Source: Anadara kagoshimensis
Taxonomy: Eukaryota > Mollusca > Bivalvia > Arcoida > Arcidae
NCBI GenBank assembly: GCA_021292105.1
Contig: JACFYK010000033.1
Span: 62,001 to 126,000, forward strand
Reading direction: 5' to 3'
Length of the DNA: 64,000 bases
The stretch's first letter is position 1. Each line of letters begins with the position of its first letter. Below are positions 61,401-64,000 of the stretch, piece after piece. The translations under genes and the position numbers were made by a program. The notes below the pieces were generated by a model, which was not told the DNA's origin, did not search any database, and saw nothing but the letters and a program-made list of their open reading frames with translations.

Positions 61401-61657
61401 GATAAAGCAAAATATTGTAATGTTATCAGTTGTTTTGACAATTGTTTAGTTTTATGAAACTCAACAGTTTGAATGGGTATTTTTTCTATTTTATACAGGA
61501 CTATGTTTTAGCGTAACGATTCCGTCCTATTTGCAGTATCTGAGTGACGCGTCTCACTAAATATAGATTGTAACACTTGCTGCTGGAAGTTCCGTTATTA
61601 TTTACAATGTTGTGTACAATTAAGTCGATTTTGCATTAGAATAGAGATAACCGTCTT

Positions 61658-61789
61658 GTATTTGAAGAGTTCCGACCGTAAAACGTGGATTTTAAAATCC
61701 ACGTTTTACGGTCGCAAATTCCGGTTACCTGGTAGACCTCAATTTGCGACCGTAAAATCCACGTTTTACGGTCGGAACTCTTCAAATAC
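61658..61789. repeat. Nested palindrome containing a perfect 42-bp palindrome
   Basis: 61,658-61,720 pairs with 61,741-61,789 (GTATTTGAAGAGTTCCGACC at the outer edge), with a 20-base spacer. Within the left arm, 61,673-61,714 is a perfect palindrome centred on GGATTTTAAAATCC. The right arm is a smaller hairpin lacking 14 bases of it. Confidence 0.9.
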
Positions 61790-61839
61790 ATGACAGTTAT
61801 CTCCTAATTTCATAAGGTGTTAAAAGGGAACATGTCCCT

Positions 61840-62005
61840 AATATACCAAAATAGGTAAAATATCTAAAGATGTACAAGAGTCTATGAAGTAGATGAACAA
61901 ATATTTTGAGTTTTATTGTCCAAAACAGTAAAATATTATATGAACATATTATATAGAACCCGAATGAGGTTAATAAAATTGCATTAATAGAAAGAAATGT
62001 TGTTT
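61840..62005 (+). pseudogene. Decayed copy of the last exon of the small gene
   Basis: Reads GKISKDVQESMK against GQIKDHVPEKYHK, then SFIVQNSKILYEHII, a stop, NPNEVNKIALIERN against SYIVHHSTKLYEHIRQNPTE and following. About 70% nucleotide identity over the 80 best bases. A central part is deleted and there are stops and a frame change, so it is inactive. It lies 3.8 kb downstream in the same orientation, as a tandem duplication would. Confidence 0.65.
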
Positions 62006-62228
62006 AAATAACTACGAATAAAATATCGGTATTGCCTTTGTTTATCATATTTTGTGATGGGAGATAGACACATTTAAACAGCAAACATGGCAGTTCATTA
62101 AGATAAGAGGCATTAAAAAATGTATGAAAATAACCTCAGGAGTATAAATAGGTATTCTTCATTAAATACAGTACTATAAATGGTAAAATGCGTGCAAAGT
62201 ATAAATAACAAGATGTGTTTGTGAAACA

Positions 62229-62452
62229 CTATGCCCCCGGCAGCAAAGTTCATCTATGAAGATAAAATCTTTGGTACCAATCAAAAGGTCTCGCCACAAG
62301 GAATACACATGCCAAATATGAAAGCCCTAGCTTAAAAGAGACAAAAGTTATGGACAAGGTTAAATTTGCGCAAGGACAGACCAACAAACAAACAAACAAA
62401 CAAACAGACAGACCAAAAACAATATACCCCCGATCTTTCGATCGGGGCATAA
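62229..62452. mobile_element. Non-autonomous element with ATGCCCCCG ends
   Basis: Starts TATGCCCCCGGC and ends in a hairpin CCCCGATC-TTTC-GATCGGGG followed by CATAATAAT. A CAAA/CAGA tetramer tract precedes the end. The interior unit (GGTACCAATCAAAAGGTCTC) is the one amplified downstream. Confidence 0.55.
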
Positions 62453-63135
62453 TAATATGAAAACCCTATCTTAAATAAGATTAAAGTTTAGCCAAAAACT
62501 GTTATTTTCTTTAAGTAGGTCAAACGTTAAGGTAAAGGTCAGGAGGTAAAGAATTTTGGCACCAAAAGGTCTCGCCACAAGAAATGCACATGCTAAATAT
62601 GAAAGCCCTAGCTTAAAGGAGACAAAAAATATGGCCAATGTTAAAGTTGCAGTGTTATTTTCTGTAAGTAAGTCAAAGAACAAGGCCAAGGTCACAACTT
62701 TTAATGCCAATCAAAAGGGCTTGCCAGGAGAAATAAATGTACTAGATATGAACGCCATATCTTAAATAAGCTTAAAGCTATGGCCAAAACTATTATTTTC
62801 TATAAAGGTCAAGGTGAAGGTCACGAAGTCATATTTTTTGGTATCAATGAAAATGTCATGTCAGAAGAAATACACATGCCAAATATGAAAGCCCTAGCTT
62901 AAATAAGGTTAACGCTATGTCCAAAACTATTATTTTCTATAAATAGGTCAAAAGTCAAGGTCAAGGTCAGGACCTCAAATTTTTTGGTACCAATCAAAAG
63001 GTCTCGCCACAACGAATACACATGCCACATATGACAACCCTAGCTTAAATGAGATAAAAATTATGGTCAAGGTTAAAGTTGCAGTGTTATTTTCTCTAAG
63101 TAGGTCAAAGGTCAAGGTCACAACTTTTGATACTT
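62453..63135 (+). repeat. Tandem repeat, about 140-155 bp, related to the preceding element
   Basis: Units with AAAAGGTCTCGCCACAA, ACACATGCCAAATATGAAAG, CCCTAGCTTAAAT and GGTCAAGGTCA at about 62,549, 62,706, 62,842 and 62,985. Units diverge by 10-20%. The runs of GGTCAAGGTCA are half-site look-alikes for nuclear receptors, a consequence of the repeat. Not coding. Confidence 0.75.
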
Positions 63136-63358
63136 TTGACAATTTTTAACGGACGTTACACAACATCTCAATTTTTCAAAAATATGTACATGTACATAAT
63201 TGTGTAAAAATGTACATGACAAACGACACATCTTAGTTAGAAAAATGTGTACAGGTTCTAAAACAAGTACATATTTTTATAATGTGTGAATCATTTTTCT
63301 TATCTGTAAGGTTACCTTGTGATTAACCCCGAGAATTAAATTTCCTTAACTCCTGACC

Positions 63359-63714
63359 CATAGGCGTAGGAGCAGGGGTGGACGGGGGCCCCCAATGTCA
63401 AAGGAGGGGGCAGGCACCAGCAATATAATGTGTGAAATTTTGTATCACAGTTATTTATATAATCTTGCCTTGATATTACAGTATTTTAACCTATCAAAAC
63501 GCTGCAAAATACATTGAAAATGCGTCCAGACAGGACTTAGTTTTGAAAATTATCCGGGAGATGCCCCCAAGACCCCTACCTATGCGAGGGGTTTAGCACC
63601 CCTCTCATACTCTCCCCGCATCATGCCTCTGACACGAGGTCGTACCTGCGGCACGACATAGACATAGCTTCAGGCTGCCCCCCCCCCCAATATTAAAACC
63701 GTCCTACGCCTATG
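63359..63714. mobile_element. 356-bp MITE with 5-bp target duplication
   Basis: Begins CATAGGCGTAGGA and ends TCCTACGCCTATG, perfect 13-bp inverted ends. TGACC duplications flank it (63,354-63,358 and 63,715-63,719). The inner ends are G-run rich on the left and C-run rich on the right. No coding capacity. Confidence 0.85.
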
Positions 63715-64000
63715 TGACCGACACATCATTACCCAATTCAAAACAATTATCTACCATTATATCTACAGTAATACTCCAAGGCTAGCTTGAGTTTAACACG
63801 CTGTGTGTACCTTAAGGTTTATTACCCAGTTTGTCTATGGGCCTGTTAAAAGTAGTAATAGTATTAGTAGTAGTAGAAATTGTTTATTAACGTGTCACAA
63901 ATCATACACAACCTTTAGATAAATAACACATTTAGCATTATAAAATACTAGTATATGAAATCCTGCCTAAAACATATGAGACACGATAAAAGTGGTGTTC

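Noticed and set aside
62556-63120. GGTCAAGGTCA motifs as nuclear-receptor response elements
   Set aside because: They are part of each tandem unit and carry no sign of selection apart from the repeat.

Overview
The window is eukaryotic, intron-rich and AT-rich. It most likely comes from a marine mollusc, probably a bivalve. Reasons: four exons of a metazoan cyclin D gene; many short-tract microsatellites; degraded LINE ends on both strands; and interspersed repeats with palindromic ends and GGAC/CCGT tetramer tracts of a style I associate with molluscan genomes. The species call is inference. I saw no bacterial operons, rRNA genes, convincing functional tRNA, CRISPR array, or LTR or virus-like element.

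Layout. 1-3,060: microsatellite, a palindrome cluster, a dispersed repeat and a LINE 3' fragment. 3,070-12,218: nested insertions. A 5'-truncated LINE with a 24-bp target-site duplication is split by an 8.2-kb foldback element with its own perfect 8-bp duplication. The foldback arms are 177-bp tandem arrays in opposite orientation. 12,516-12,880: a tRNA-derived SINE. 13,329-28,409: cyclin D exons 2 to 5 (+). Exon 1 is not in the window. The introns hold a decayed transposase fragment, a CACGTG-rich palindrome array, a LINE ORF1 without ORF2, a MITE and a LINE tail, and three of the splice sites lie against microsatellites. 28,410-31,135: 3' flank with a near-perfect 72-bp-arm hairpin. 31,136-37,565: a 6.4-kb satellite with a period of about 22 bp, ending against a broken mariner element (to about 38,470). 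39,430-42,252: a three-unit tandem repeat and a 630-codon transposase-like gene (-). Its acidic and zinc-ligand residues have the same spacing as the RAG1 core, and it carries a C-terminal SAP-like segment.

45,357-58,006: a small unrecognised three-exon gene (+) coding for 121 residues. Its first intron holds a 5.3-kb composite repeat with a nested LINE and a 1.5-kb DNA transposon with 8-bp duplications. Its second intron is largely a 34-bp minisatellite in which most units contain a splice-acceptor-like sequence. A decayed copy of its last exon lies at about 61,845-62,000. The rest of the right end is repeat: an inverted/tandem block, palindromes, a 140-155-bp tandem family and a MITE with 5-bp duplications.

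Only two host genes are supported: cyclin D (G1/S control with CDK4/6) and the small unknown gene. The rest is mainly mobile and tandem-repeat DNA. The observations most worth following are the RAG1-like residue spacing in the 40.4-42.3 kb gene, the giant foldback element whose two arms carry different higher-order repeats, and the acceptor-bearing minisatellite.
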